Assembly: GCA_014728185.1 (NCBI GenBank)
Contig: WJMB01000193.1
Span: forward strand, 1-12,467
Origin: Candidatus Coatesiibacteriota bacterium
Lineage (GTDB): Bacteria > RBG-13-66-14
Direction of reading: 5' to 3'
DNA: 12,467 nucleotides
The position numbers and the translations under genes are program-made. The notes beneath the pieces were generated by a model. That model was not told the origin of the DNA. It was given only the letters and a program-made list of their open reading frames with translations, and did not search any database. This document shows positions 5,688 through 12,435 of this stretch, one piece after another (within the stretch, counting starts at the first letter, position 1; the number at the start of each line of letters is the position of its first letter).

Positions 5688-5716
5688 ATAATACCAGCAA
5701 CCTCGCAGAACGTCAA
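5688..5716 (-). promoter_or_regulatory. Strong sigma-70 promoter of the secreted-protein gene
   Basis: On the minus strand TTGACG (5711-5716) and TATTAT (5688-5693) are 17 bp apart. Transcription would start near 5681, giving a leader of about 80 bases before ATG 5600. Confidence 0.75.
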
Positions 5717-6092
5717 GGGGTTGGTGCGATAATGCAGGTTTTCGGTTTCGTAGGGTTATCGAGTTGCGCTGCGGTGGGGCAGGTAAGTTTTGCGTTGTTG
5801 TAAAAATTTATGGATATCAATTGAGTTGTTATTTCCGTAAGAGGATAAGGTGCGGGTGAAGCGGGTAGATATATATTATTACTCGCTCTCAGGTTGGGGC
5901 TATGGGGTTGATGATGAAGTAATTATGTATGAAGCGTCCTGAATTTACTAGTTCTGACTATAAAAAAGACCATTCTAGTAGATTATACCGTGAAAGGCTA
6001 GGTTATTTGCGCTTCATGGGGTAAAGTTAAGGCGTGACGGCGGGTAAACACCGTTGACCACACGTGGGCGAGGTGTGAATTGAGAATGGAAT
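5717..6092. other. AT-rich intergenic stretch, no gene seen
   Basis: It lies downstream of the isoaspartyl peptidase gene and upstream of the secreted-protein promoter. No coding frame is convincing. Nested inverted repeats are present: ATGAAGCG/CGCTTCAT (5929-5936 and 6010-6017) around TACTAG/CTAGTA (5946-5951 and 5975-5980). A TATAAT on the minus strand near 5981-5986 has no matching -35. No GC-rich terminator for the peptidase operon is evident. Confidence 0.45.
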
Positions 6093-7004
6093 TCAATTAT
6101 CCCGTTTAACTTCCTCCGGTCCCTCGATGCCGCCCACCGCATCCATCGCCAGCCAGGCCAGCCTCGGGGTGTTGAAGCCGCAGAGTATCTCACCGTCCGG
6201 GGTCAGGCCGATCACCCCGCCGCGTCCCCGTTTCATCCGGCGCAGGTCTTCCAGGGCGTCATCGACGGCATCGACGGCGGCGACACCAGCGCGCAGGGCC
6301 AAAATGACCCGGGCGGCCAGCGAAAGGCGCATAATCTGCTCGCCCCAACCGGTGCAGCAGCAGGCTCCAAAGCGGTTGTCGGCGTAGAGTCCGCAGCCGG
6401 GCAGGCAGGAATCGCCGACCCGACCGGGATGCTTGAATCCGGTGCCGCCGGTGGAGTTGGCCGCCGCCAGGTTGCCCGCGGAGTCCAGGGCGACGGCGCC
6501 CACGGTATCGCCGCGCTGGAACTCCGCCTCCAGGCTGAAGCCCTCTCGGCGGCGCCGGCGCCAGAGTTCGGCCTCGCGCTCGACGACCAGCTCCGCTGGA
6601 TCGCAGAGCTCCAGGCCGTTCTCTCGGGCAAAGAGCTCGGCGCCCTCCCCGACCAGCAGGCAGTGACGGCGTTGATCCATAACCAGGCGGGCGGCGAGGA
6701 TGGGGTTGGCCAGTCGGCGAACCGCCGCCACCGCTCCCAGGTGCAGCTCCGCGCCCTCCATCACCGCGGCGTCCAACTCGCAACAACCGTCGCGGTTGAG
6801 CACGGAGCCGTAACCGGCGTCGAAGGTCGGGTCGTCTTCCAGCACTCGCACGGCGGCGGTTACCGCCTCGACGGCGTCCGCGCCCTCACGCAGCAGAGCG
6901 TGGCCGGCGGAGGCGGCGGCACGGCACCCCGCCAGGTGCGCGGACCACTGGTCGTCGGGTATGTTCCAGGCGCCGCCGTGGACGATGATGCCGGGGCCGT
7001 TCAA
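6093..7004 (-). CDS. Isoaspartyl peptidase / plant-type L-asparaginase (Ntn hydrolase)
   Basis: 303 residues. Family: the precursor cleaves itself before a threonine, and the two chains form an enzyme that hydrolyses beta-aspartyl dipeptides and asparagine, repairing or recycling isoaspartate. Seen: HGGAW at 9-13, TFDAGYGSVLNRDG at 60-73 and ELDAAVMEG at 76-84. GDTVGAVALD has the predicted cleavage between Asp166 and nucleophile Thr167. NSTGG, RVGDSCLPGCGLYAD and CTGWGE follow in family order. Three consecutive cysteines (215-217) sit where most members have small residues. It has no signal peptide, so it is cytosolic. TTG 7004-7002 is the start; it overlaps the preceding gene's stop as TTGA, indicating coupled translation with the zinc-ribbon protein. 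Which substrate is preferred, dipeptide or asparagine, cannot be decided from sequence. Confidence 0.92.
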   Translation of the reverse strand: MNGPGIIVHGGAWNIPDDQWSAHLAGCRAAASAGHALLREGADAVEAVTAAVRVLEDDPTFDAGYGSVLNRDGCCELDAAVMEGAELHLGAVAAVRRLANPILAARLVMDQRRHCLLVGEGAELFARENGLELCDPAELVVEREAELWRRRRREGFSLEAEFQRGDTVGAVALDSAGNLAAANSTGGTGFKHPGRVGDSCLPGCGLYADNRFGACCCTGWGEQIMRLSLAARVILALRAGVAAVDAVDDALEDLRRMKRGRGGVIGLTPDGEILCGFNTPRLAWLAMDAVGGIEGPEEVKRDN

Positions 7005-7831
7005 CTCTGTTTCTCACTGTCAGCGTCGACCGCCGTCTCCGATGCATCATCATCGGTCCGGTCGTCGGCTTTGGCCAGATACCCGCGCGCCCGGGCGATG
7101 CGGCGGGCGACAGCGACCTGTTCCTCGTCGACCAGCACCGCCGAGCAGGAATCGCACTGGCGGAACTCGCCGGAGCGGACCCGGGAGAGGGTCAGGGTGG
7201 CGACCTCCATGCCGCAGACTCCGCACTTGTAGTTGGTGACGAGCGAGCAGATACTGCCTCCGGCGCCCCGCCCGTCCAAACGAGTGTACAAGCGCAGGGT
7301 GTTGGAATCCAGGGATTGCTGGAGCTCGCCGCTGAGTCGTTCATGACGCTCCAGCTCGGCCCGGCGCTGACGATCCTCAGCCTCGAGTTCGCCTAGTCGG
7401 CGTTCCACCTCGTCATCGACGGCGGCTTTCTCCTTTAGGCACGCCCCATGTTCACCGGCCGCCCGCTCGAATTCCTCCATGAGCTCCAGTATCTGATCCT
7501 CGAGCTCGTTCTGCTGTTTCTGTTCGGTGTCGATCTCGCGCAGCAGCGTGGCGTATTCACGGTTGTCGCCGGCGTGAAGCAGTTGGGTTCGATGCTTGTT
7601 CCGGCGGCTTTTGAGCTCTTCAACCTTGAGCTCCAACTGCTGCTGCTTCAAGGCCAGTTCGCGTTTGCGCTCCGCCAGCTCCTCGATACGTCGTTGCGAA
7701 TCCCGTCGACGCCTCTCCAGCTTCTCGCGCTCGGTGGGTATCTCGCTTAGGCGGCGCCGTTCGGCCAACAGGCTGCGTCGGTTGAGTTCCAGGCTCCAGA
7801 GCAGGGCGCGTTGTTCATCATCGAAAGGCAC
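7001..7831 (-). CDS. Coiled-coil protein with C4 zinc ribbon (DUF164 / CT398-CdsZ-like)
   Basis: 276 residues. Residues about 15-175 are a long, highly charged coiled coil (Glu/Arg/Lys/Gln heptads) containing NREYATLLREI, the typical mid-helix motif of this family. Then a C4 zinc ribbon: Cys203 and Cys206 (YKCGVCG) with Cys226 and Cys229 (RQCDSC). An acidic, disordered tail follows from about 255. The Chlamydia member CT398 (CdsZ) is reported to bind sigma-54 and type III secretion parts; elsewhere the role is mostly unknown. Start GTG 7831 has GGGAG six bases upstream. The gene ends in a TTGA overlap with the isoaspartyl peptidase. Only 39 bp separate it from the hairpin at 7871, leaving little room for a promoter, so it may depend on transcription from the wza-wzz operon. 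Confidence 0.85.
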   Translation of the reverse strand: MPFDDEQRALLWSLELNRRSLLAERRRLSEIPTEREKLERRRRDSQRRIEELAERKRELALKQQQLELKVEELKSRRNKHRTQLLHAGDNREYATLLREIDTEQKQQNELEDQILELMEEFERAAGEHGACLKEKAAVDDEVERRLGELEAEDRQRRAELERHERLSGELQQSLDSNTLRLYTRLDGRGAGGSICSLVTNYKCGVCGMEVATLTLSRVRSGEFRQCDSCSAVLVDEEQVAVARRIARARGYLAKADDRTDDDASETAVDADSEKQS

Positions 7832-7870
7832 GGATTCTCCCGGCTGTTTTGAGGCGTTGCCATGAACTGG

Positions 7871-7897
7871 AAAGGGACCGCTCCGCGCGGTCCCTTT
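7871..7897 (-). terminator. Hairpin after wzz, terminator or attenuator
   Basis: Perfect 11-bp stem AAAGGGACCGC/GCGGTCCCTTT (7871-7881 and 7887-7897) with a five-base loop, seven bases after the wzz stop. The T-run is only three bases on the minus strand, so termination may be partial. Confidence 0.65.
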
Positions 7898-7903
7898 GGT
7901 CGG

Positions 7904-9550
7904 TCAATCCCGTGGGGAGCGTCGTCCCCGGCGGTTTGAGGACGAATCCCCGTCCTCGTTTTGAGCGGCCTCGCTCTTGATTCTCTCGAACAGGCGGCTG
8001 CGCCGCAGGTAGTAGCGGCTGAGAACGATGGTGATGCCGAGAATGCCGCCCAGGAAGCCACCGATGAGGGTGTAGACCATCCTGCGCGGTCTGACGGCTT
8101 TGGATTGAAGGGTCGCCTCGGTGAGAACCTGGGGCACGCCGCGGTTGCCCAGGGCGCGCTGCTCGTCTATCCGCGCTTGCTCGTACTGGGCGGTGACGAA
8201 CTTGTAGATTTCCCCCAGCGCGGTGACCTCGGTCTTCAACTGGGTGTACTCGACGTACTTGGTGGGCTGTTTGCGAAGCAGGTCCTCCAGGCGCTCGATC
8301 TCGCGCTGAACGGTAAGCTCGGTGGTGCGGTACTTCTCCAGCTCGCTCTCCAGCTTGCTCTCTTTCTTGATGCGCAGCTCTTCCTCGGCCTCTTCCAGGG
8401 ACTGGCGTTTCTCGACAACCAGGGGGTGGTCCTCCTGGTAGCGGGTCAGCAGATTGGCCAGCTCCAAGCGCAACTGGTCGACGACGGTTTCCAGGTTGGA
8501 GGTGGCCACGTCGTAGGAGCTGGTGGCTCCGGGCAGCCCCAGGGCGGTGGCGGCGGCGGCGTCGGCGCTGGCTCCGGCGCTGTAGCCGCCGTAGTCCAGC
8601 ATCCGTTCTGTGACCTGACGCTGCACCTTGGCCATCATGCGCTGGGTTTCCAGGCTGTTGAGTGTGTCGACCAGGGCGCCCATCTCGAGAGTGGGATCGT
8701 AGACGAGTTCCTGGGCGCTGTACTCGGCGAGTTCCCGCGAGGCGGCTTCGAGCTTGGCCTTGGTTTCGTTGAGCTGGTTCTCCAGAAACGAGCGCAGGCG
8801 CCCGGCGTTACCCGATTGGTAAAGTTCGGTGCGTTCGATGTACTTATTGACGATGGCGGTGACGATGTTCTGAGCCTGCACCGGTGTGACGCCTTCGGCT
8901 TTGACCTCGATGGTATCCACGCTGCCCGCCTGGACCGTGACGCTTTCCTTGAGCACCTCGGCGGCGCTCTGCGGTGTGTAGATAGCGACGTCGAACTCCT
9001 CGCCGACCTCGGGCGAGTTGCAGGTCATCACGAAGCTGAAACCGGCGCCGTTGAAGCGCTCAAAGTTGTGCCCCGAGCCCTGATAACGACCCTTCTCGTT
9101 GTAAACGATGAAATCGCCTTCTTCGTTGATGAACTCGAAGTAATAGGTGTTGCCGCTGGCGGTTTCATTGGCGGTGAAGGAGCTCAGGTAGGGCGTTTTA
9201 TCGTCGTTGAGCGGGATGTCGGTCATATCGGCCAGCAGGCCGTACTCCTCGACCACCTCCTCCATCACCGCGGTGGAGCCCATGACCTCGACCTCCATGT
9301 CGACGGAGGTGGCCAGCAGGCCGCCCAGGGTCATGCCGCCGGTCAGGGCGGTGACCATGGCGTTGGCGTTGGTCTGCGACTCCGGCAGGATGACCGTCAT
9401 CTCCGAGGCGTAGATCTTCGGCATCAGGAAGGTGATAAACAGAACGAGACCCCCGATGAAGAAGCCGCAGAAGATGATGATCCACTTGCCCCGCCACAAC
9501 ACACCGATCAGGCGGATGAAAACGTTCTGCTCTTTGTTGTTCTCGCTCAT
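7904..9550 (-). CDS. Polysaccharide chain-length determinant, Wzz/GumC-like co-polymerase
   Basis: 548 residues, inner membrane. First membrane helix at about 23-43 (WIIIFCGFFIGGLVLFITFL), a Wzz-type N-terminal domain, a large periplasmic part with coiled-coil segments at about 250-300 and 345-450 (RYQEDHPLVVEKRQSLEEAE, where the DHP motif is typical of this family), a GNVR-like stretch (QYEQARIDEQRA) and a second helix at about 492-515 (VYTLIGGFLGGILGITIVLS). A basic tail with two Arg clusters follows. There is no tyrosine-kinase domain, so any BY-kinase must be elsewhere. It sets polymer length and links synthesis to the Wza channel. It lies 57 bp after the wza-like gene and has a weak ribosome site. 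The segment between the coiled coils has an Ala-rich low-complexity run (SAGASADAAAATALG). No glycosyltransferase or polymerase genes are nearby in the window. Confidence 0.9.
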   Translation of the reverse strand: MSENNKEQNVFIRLIGVLWRGKWIIIFCGFFIGGLVLFITFLMPKIYASEMTVILPESQTNANAMVTALTGGMTLGGLLATSVDMEVEVMGSTAVMEEVVEEYGLLADMTDIPLNDDKTPYLSSFTANETASGNTYYFEFINEEGDFIVYNEKGRYQGSGHNFERFNGAGFSFVMTCNSPEVGEEFDVAIYTPQSAAEVLKESVTVQAGSVDTIEVKAEGVTPVQAQNIVTAIVNKYIERTELYQSGNAGRLRSFLENQLNETKAKLEAASRELAEYSAQELVYDPTLEMGALVDTLNSLETQRMMAKVQRQVTERMLDYGGYSAGASADAAAATALGLPGATSSYDVATSNLETVVDQLRLELANLLTRYQEDHPLVVEKRQSLEEAEEELRIKKESKLESELEKYRTTELTVQREIERLEDLLRKQPTKYVEYTQLKTEVTALGEIYKFVTAQYEQARIDEQRALGNRGVPQVLTEATLQSKAVRPRRMVYTLIGGFLGGILGITIVLSRYYLRRSRLFERIKSEAAQNEDGDSSSNRRGRRSPRD

Positions 9551-9566
9551 CGACTCAGCTTGGCTT

Positions 9567-9581
9567 GGGTTGAGGCAACCC
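9567..9581 (-). promoter_or_regulatory. Small hairpin between wza-like and wzz-like genes
   Basis: GGGTTG/CAACCC (9567-9572 and 9576-9581) with a three-base loop, 16 bp upstream of the wzz start. It could tune expression between the two genes or mark an mRNA processing point; chance is also possible. Confidence 0.25.
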
Positions 9582-9607
9582 GAAAGGGGAGGGTTTGGAC
9601 GCGACGG

Positions 9608-10279
9608 TTAGTCGGTGGTACCGTCGAAGACCTCGTCGCCGACAATGTCGAGACTGCGGCTGACCAGGGAGAGCGACGGGAAGACACGGGCCAGAATCTC
9701 GTTCCACTCCCAGAGCAGGGTCCGGGGGACGTAGATGATATCGCCGGGCTGGACACTGATGTTCTCGGTGAAGTCGCCCTCCTGGATAGTGGCCAGGAGA
9801 TCGACCGTGATCACCTCGGGATTGGACAGTCCGCCGCGGATGACCTTGATGCCGTCGAGTCGGGCGTCATAAAGCTCTCCGCCGCAACGGGCGATAACGT
9901 CGAGAACGGTGTCGCGGGTGCCGATGCTCAAGCGCTGTTGCCGGGCGATGTGCCCCAGTACGTAAACGTAGCGTGAACTGGCGTTGACCAGTGAAACAGT
10001 GACGTCGGGGTTGATCAAGTAACTGCTGAGGCTGTCGTTGATCAACCGGCGGGTCTCCTCCAGCGTCAGTCCCTCCACCCGCAGGGTGCCCATAAAGTGG
10101 ACCTGGATGTTGCCGTCGGGATCCACGTGGTAGCGCCCGGAGAAACTGGGGCCGCGGTCTTCGTTGACAAGTTCGCCGTAGACCGAGAGATCGAAAACAT
10201 CGCCCGGGCCGAGTCGGAAGACGTCGGCGCCGGCGGCGGCGACCAGAAGCAACGAGAGCAGTAAGAGCTTGCGTTTCAT
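9608..10279 (-). CDS. Polysaccharide export outer-membrane protein, short Wza-like
   Basis: 223 residues. A signal peptide (KRKLLLLSLLLVAAAGA) is followed at once by FRLGPGDVFDLSVYG, the opening of the Poly_export domain (about 20-100, including GRYHVDPDGNIQVHFMGTLRV). One SLBB-like domain covers about 104-165 (YVYVLGHIARQQRL), ending in the family motif QPGDIIYVP at 177-185. The last 35 residues could form an amphipathic helix. E. coli Wza has about 380 residues, a second SLBB domain and a lipidated Cys; all three are missing here, so this is a minimal periplasmic or outer-membrane secretin-like ring protein. ATG 10279 was chosen for the signal peptide; its ribosome site (GGAT) is weak. It probably works with the Wzz-like protein downstream in exporting a surface polysaccharide. 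Confidence 0.9.
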   Translation of the reverse strand: MKRKLLLLSLLLVAAAGADVFRLGPGDVFDLSVYGELVNEDRGPSFSGRYHVDPDGNIQVHFMGTLRVEGLTLEETRRLINDSLSSYLINPDVTVSLVNASSRYVYVLGHIARQQRLSIGTRDTVLDVIARCGGELYDARLDGIKVIRGGLSNPEVITVDLLATIQEGDFTENISVQPGDIIYVPRTLLWEWNEILARVFPSLSLVSRSLDIVGDEVFDGTTD

Positions 10280-10314
10280 ACCGATCCAGGTTGTCGATCC
10301 AGTGAACGATCATA

Positions 10315-10334
10315 GAGCCTGCCGCGCCTGGCAG
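10315..10334 (-). promoter_or_regulatory. JUMPstart/ops-like leader segment with hairpin (speculative)
   Basis: In the leader of the wza-like gene the minus strand reads GCCAGGCGCGGCAGGC, close to the JUMPstart end GCCAGGGGCGGTAGC found before enterobacterial polysaccharide operons and recognised through its ops core by RfaH. CTGCC/GGCAG (10319-10323 and 10330-10334) can pair. The core differs at two of eight positions, so this is only a lead. Confidence 0.2.
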
Positions 10335-10416
10335 CACGGTGGCTACTTCAGCTAGACTGCGGTCAACTTGATGGCACTACTGATCCGCTTCCACCCTACG
10401 GGGGAAAGAGTGTTGG

Positions 10417-10445
10417 ATTCTAACGCACCCGCCCGGGGCTGTCAA
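10417..10445 (-). promoter_or_regulatory. Sigma-70 promoter of the wza-wzz operon
   Basis: A consensus -35 TTGACA (10440-10445) and TAGAAT (10417-10422) are 17 bp apart on the minus strand, directly after the flavoprotein stop at 10452. Transcription would start near 10410, giving a leader of about 130 bases before ATG 10279. Confidence 0.75.
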
Positions 10446-10451
10446 CGCGGA

Positions 10452-11645
10452 CTAGAGCAGATGGCGCGCCTTGAGCAGCAAGCGGGGCGAACCCTTCATC
10501 ACCGCCGTCAACAGCGAGAGCACTGTGCCCTTCTTCCCAGCGCGCCAGCGCTCGAGTTGCTCGTCGAGCAAACGCAGGGCGTCGTTGAAATCCCGGTCCC
10601 CCAGGCTCAGGTAGAAACGGCGCAGCTTGGCGTAGCGGCGCAGGCTGCGTCCCACCCCGGCGCTCCACTCCCGCTCGTAGGCCTCCAGACCACGGCGGCT
10701 CAAATCTCCGGACTCGAGGGCCTCGGCGGCGATCCGCGCCGCAAGCTCGGCTCCCTGCAGAGCGTTGGCTATCCCGCCGCCGGAGAGGGGCTCACTGTGA
10801 CCGGCGGCGTCGCCGACGACCAGCAGGCCGTCGTCGACTATACGTCGGGGCCGCTTGAGGGCCGGGATGCTTCCGGCGGCAAGCTCGACGGCCCGCGCCT
10901 CGGGGAAGCGGCGCTCCAGCAGCCGGGCCAGCAGTTCACGAGCGGCGCCACGGCCGACCTCGGGAGGGTGGACGCAGAGGCCGACGTTGGCGCGGTCGCC
11001 GCCGGTGGGGAAGCGCCATCCATAGCCGCCCGGGGCGGCCTCGGAGCCCAGGTGGAAGTCGATCAGCGGTTTCTCCTCGGGTTCCAAGCCGACAACCCGG
11101 GCCTGGGCGCAACTGTGCAGCTCGGCCTTCGGCCAGGGCTTGACCAGTCCCAGGGCGCGTGACAGTCCTCCCTCGACGCCGTCGGCGGCCAGCAGCAACC
11201 GGCAACGCAGCTCCACGCTCTCCCCGTCGTAACGTAGGCACACCCGCCAGCCGTTCCCCTCACGTCGAGGCGCGAAGGCCCGGACACGGGTGAGCACCGC
11301 CGCTCCAGCGGCCGCCGCCCGGGCGGCCAATCCGCGGTCGAAGAGCCGACGGTTGAGTACCATTCCGACGGGCTCATCGGCGATGTAGCGCACCTCGCGA
11401 CCGTCGGGGGCCAATCCCCGGGCTCCGTAGACCGGCGAGGCGATCCAGGACGGATCGAGTTCGCCGATGACCCGGTGCAAGACCTCGGTCTCGAGGGCCT
11501 CGGCGCAGCGGACGGGATTGCCTATCTCGGGCCGCTTCTCGACGAGCAGCACCTCGCGGCCGGCCTCGGCCAGACGCAGGGCCGTCATTGAGCCGCCCGG
11601 CCCGGCGCCGACGATCAGCACCTCGACTTCGGTCGGCGGCCTCAC
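10452..11645 (-). CDS. Geranylgeranyl reductase family FAD-dependent oxidoreductase
   Basis: 397 residues. Family: flavoproteins that saturate isoprenoid chains (chlorophyll side chain, archaeal lipids, menaquinone tails). Seen: the N-terminal FAD fold with GAGPGG at 13-18 and the ribose-binding Glu36; VRCAEA at 45-50, characteristic of the group; LLAADGVEG around Asp155; GYGWRFP at 207-213, which shapes the lipid pocket; and the second FAD motif GDAAGHSEPLSGGGI at 278-292. There is no membrane helix. A C-terminal helical region extends past 310. Start GTG 11645 overlaps the thyX stop as GTGA, and GGGGAA lies upstream, so translation is coupled. The partner enzyme uses FAD too, but no pathway link is evident. 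The substrate could be a menaquinone tail, polyprenol or unusual membrane lipid; sequence alone does not decide. Confidence 0.88.
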   Translation of the reverse strand: MRPPTEVEVLIVGAGPGGSMTALRLAEAGREVLLVEKRPEIGNPVRCAEALETEVLHRVIGELDPSWIASPVYGARGLAPDGREVRYIADEPVGMVLNRRLFDRGLAARAAAAGAAVLTRVRAFAPRREGNGWRVCLRYDGESVELRCRLLLAADGVEGGLSRALGLVKPWPKAELHSCAQARVVGLEPEEKPLIDFHLGSEAAPGGYGWRFPTGGDRANVGLCVHPPEVGRGAARELLARLLERRFPEARAVELAAGSIPALKRPRRIVDDGLLVVGDAAGHSEPLSGGGIANALQGAELAARIAAEALESGDLSRRGLEAYEREWSAGVGRSLRRYAKLRRFYLSLGDRDFNDALRLLDEQLERWRAGKKGTVLSLLTAVMKGSPRLLLKARHLL

Positions 11646-12277
11646 CGCTTCCCCTTGAGCTCGACGCGCTCCAGCCCGTCACCGGCGGCGTTTATCCTGA
11701 AATCTGCCAGCACGTCGGGAACATGCTCAACCAACAGCCGGTAGACCTCGACGGCGAAGCGGCGGATCTCCCACTGGGCCGTCGGATGGCCGCGCAGGGC
11801 CAGCACCAGGCGCCACTGACGCAGGTTGGCGCTGACCACGATCTCGCTCCGGGCGGCGTTGGGCAGCACGAAGCGGGCGTCCTCCTTGGGGATGCCCAGC
11901 TCGCGCAGCTCCCGGTAGCGGCGCTCGCAGTCGTGTATATGCTCGGTGAAGATCCGTCCGGCCTCGGCGTTCGCTTCAATACTCGGCGGCACCACGGCGG
12001 CGAAGCCGCGCTCGTCCACATAGCGCTGGGACTGCTGGCTGAACGAGCAGAGACGGTGACGCACGAGCTGGTGCGTGAAGGCTCGGGATCCGCCGCTGAC
12101 GCGGAAGCTCGCCTGGGCGTGCTCGAAGACCGACTCATGACCGCTGCGGATAAGCATCCGGCAGAAACGGGCCGCCGAGTCCATCCCCGCACGATCGAAG
12201 GATAGATAGCAGGTCCGGCCCGCCTCCTCGATCAGCGCCTCGGCCCGTGGAGTGATCTGCAACAGCTCTAACCGCAC
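11642..12277 (-). CDS. thyX: Flavin-dependent thymidylate synthase
   Basis: 211 residues. The enzyme makes dTMP from dUMP using methylenetetrahydrofolate, FAD and NADPH. The ThyX signature RHR-x7-S is complete (Arg73-His74-Arg75 to Ser83 in RHRLCSFSQQSQRY). GHESVFEH at 46-53, which contributes to flavin binding, and AQWEIR near the C-terminus, in the substrate-binding region, are also present. The position that is often Asn in RHRxxSxN is Ser80. GTG 12277 has GGAGG six bases upstream. It is the first gene of a two-gene operon with the flavoprotein, driven by the promoter at 12325-12353. Presence of ThyX suggests that ThyA may be absent, which cannot be checked from this window. Confidence 0.95.
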   Translation of the reverse strand: MRLELLQITPRAEALIEEAGRTCYLSFDRAGMDSAARFCRMLIRSGHESVFEHAQASFRVSGGSRAFTHQLVRHRLCSFSQQSQRYVDERGFAAVVPPSIEANAEAGRIFTEHIHDCERRYRELRELGIPKEDARFVLPNAARSEIVVSANLRQWRLVLALRGHPTAQWEIRRFAVEVYRLLVEHVPDVLADFRINAAGDGLERVELKGKR

Positions 12278-12324
12278 CTCGTCCCTCCGTTGGATCTCAT
12301 GTTCGGTTTTTCCTTCATCCAGCG

Positions 12325-12353
12325 ATTATAGCCCAACCGCGCCGCGCTGTCAC
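12325..12353 (-). promoter_or_regulatory. Sigma-70 promoter of thyX
   Basis: GTGACA (12348-12353) and a perfect TATAAT (12325-12330) are 17 bp apart on the minus strand. The start would be near 12318, giving a leader of about 40 bases. The spacer contains one copy of the GCGCCGCGCT repeat. Confidence 0.8.
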
Positions 12354-12389
12354 CGGACGCGGGAACCGCGGCGCGACCTGCGCCGCGCT
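12339..12389. repeat. GCGCCGCGCT direct repeats and GC hairpin between divergent promoters
   Basis: GCGCCGCGCT occurs at 12339-12348, inside the thyX promoter, and at 12380-12389. Between them CGCGGCGC (12367-12374) pairs perfectly with 12380-12387 across a five-base loop and can also pair with the first copy. The placement between the leftward thyX promoter and the rightward sigma-54 promoter suggests regulatory sites, but GC-rich sequence makes such matches easier by chance. Confidence 0.4.
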
Positions 12390-12420
12390 AGGCTAACGTT
12401 GCGAATCCGGGGCGCGGCTT

Positions 12421-12435
12421 TGGCACATTTCTTGC
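12421..12435 (+). promoter_or_regulatory. Third sigma-54 promoter, reading out of the window
   Basis: Same 15-mer TGGCACATTTCTTGC, with GG 12422-12423 and GC 12434-12435. The start would be near 12447. A Shine-Dalgarno AAGGA at 12460-12464 implies a coding start just beyond the right edge, about 20-25 bases into the transcript. Close promoter-to-ribosome-site spacing supports a real promoter here. Confidence 0.7.

Noticed and set aside
7961..9976. 671-codon plus-strand open frame
   Set aside because: It is an antisense shadow of the Wzz-like and Wza-like genes in GC-rich DNA. The product is Gly/Asp/Val/Leu low-complexity with no family features.
10372..10388. TGGCAC upstream of the wza-like gene, sigma-54-like on the plus strand
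   Set aside because: The GC falls two bases too far downstream, and the strand points away from the wza-like gene.
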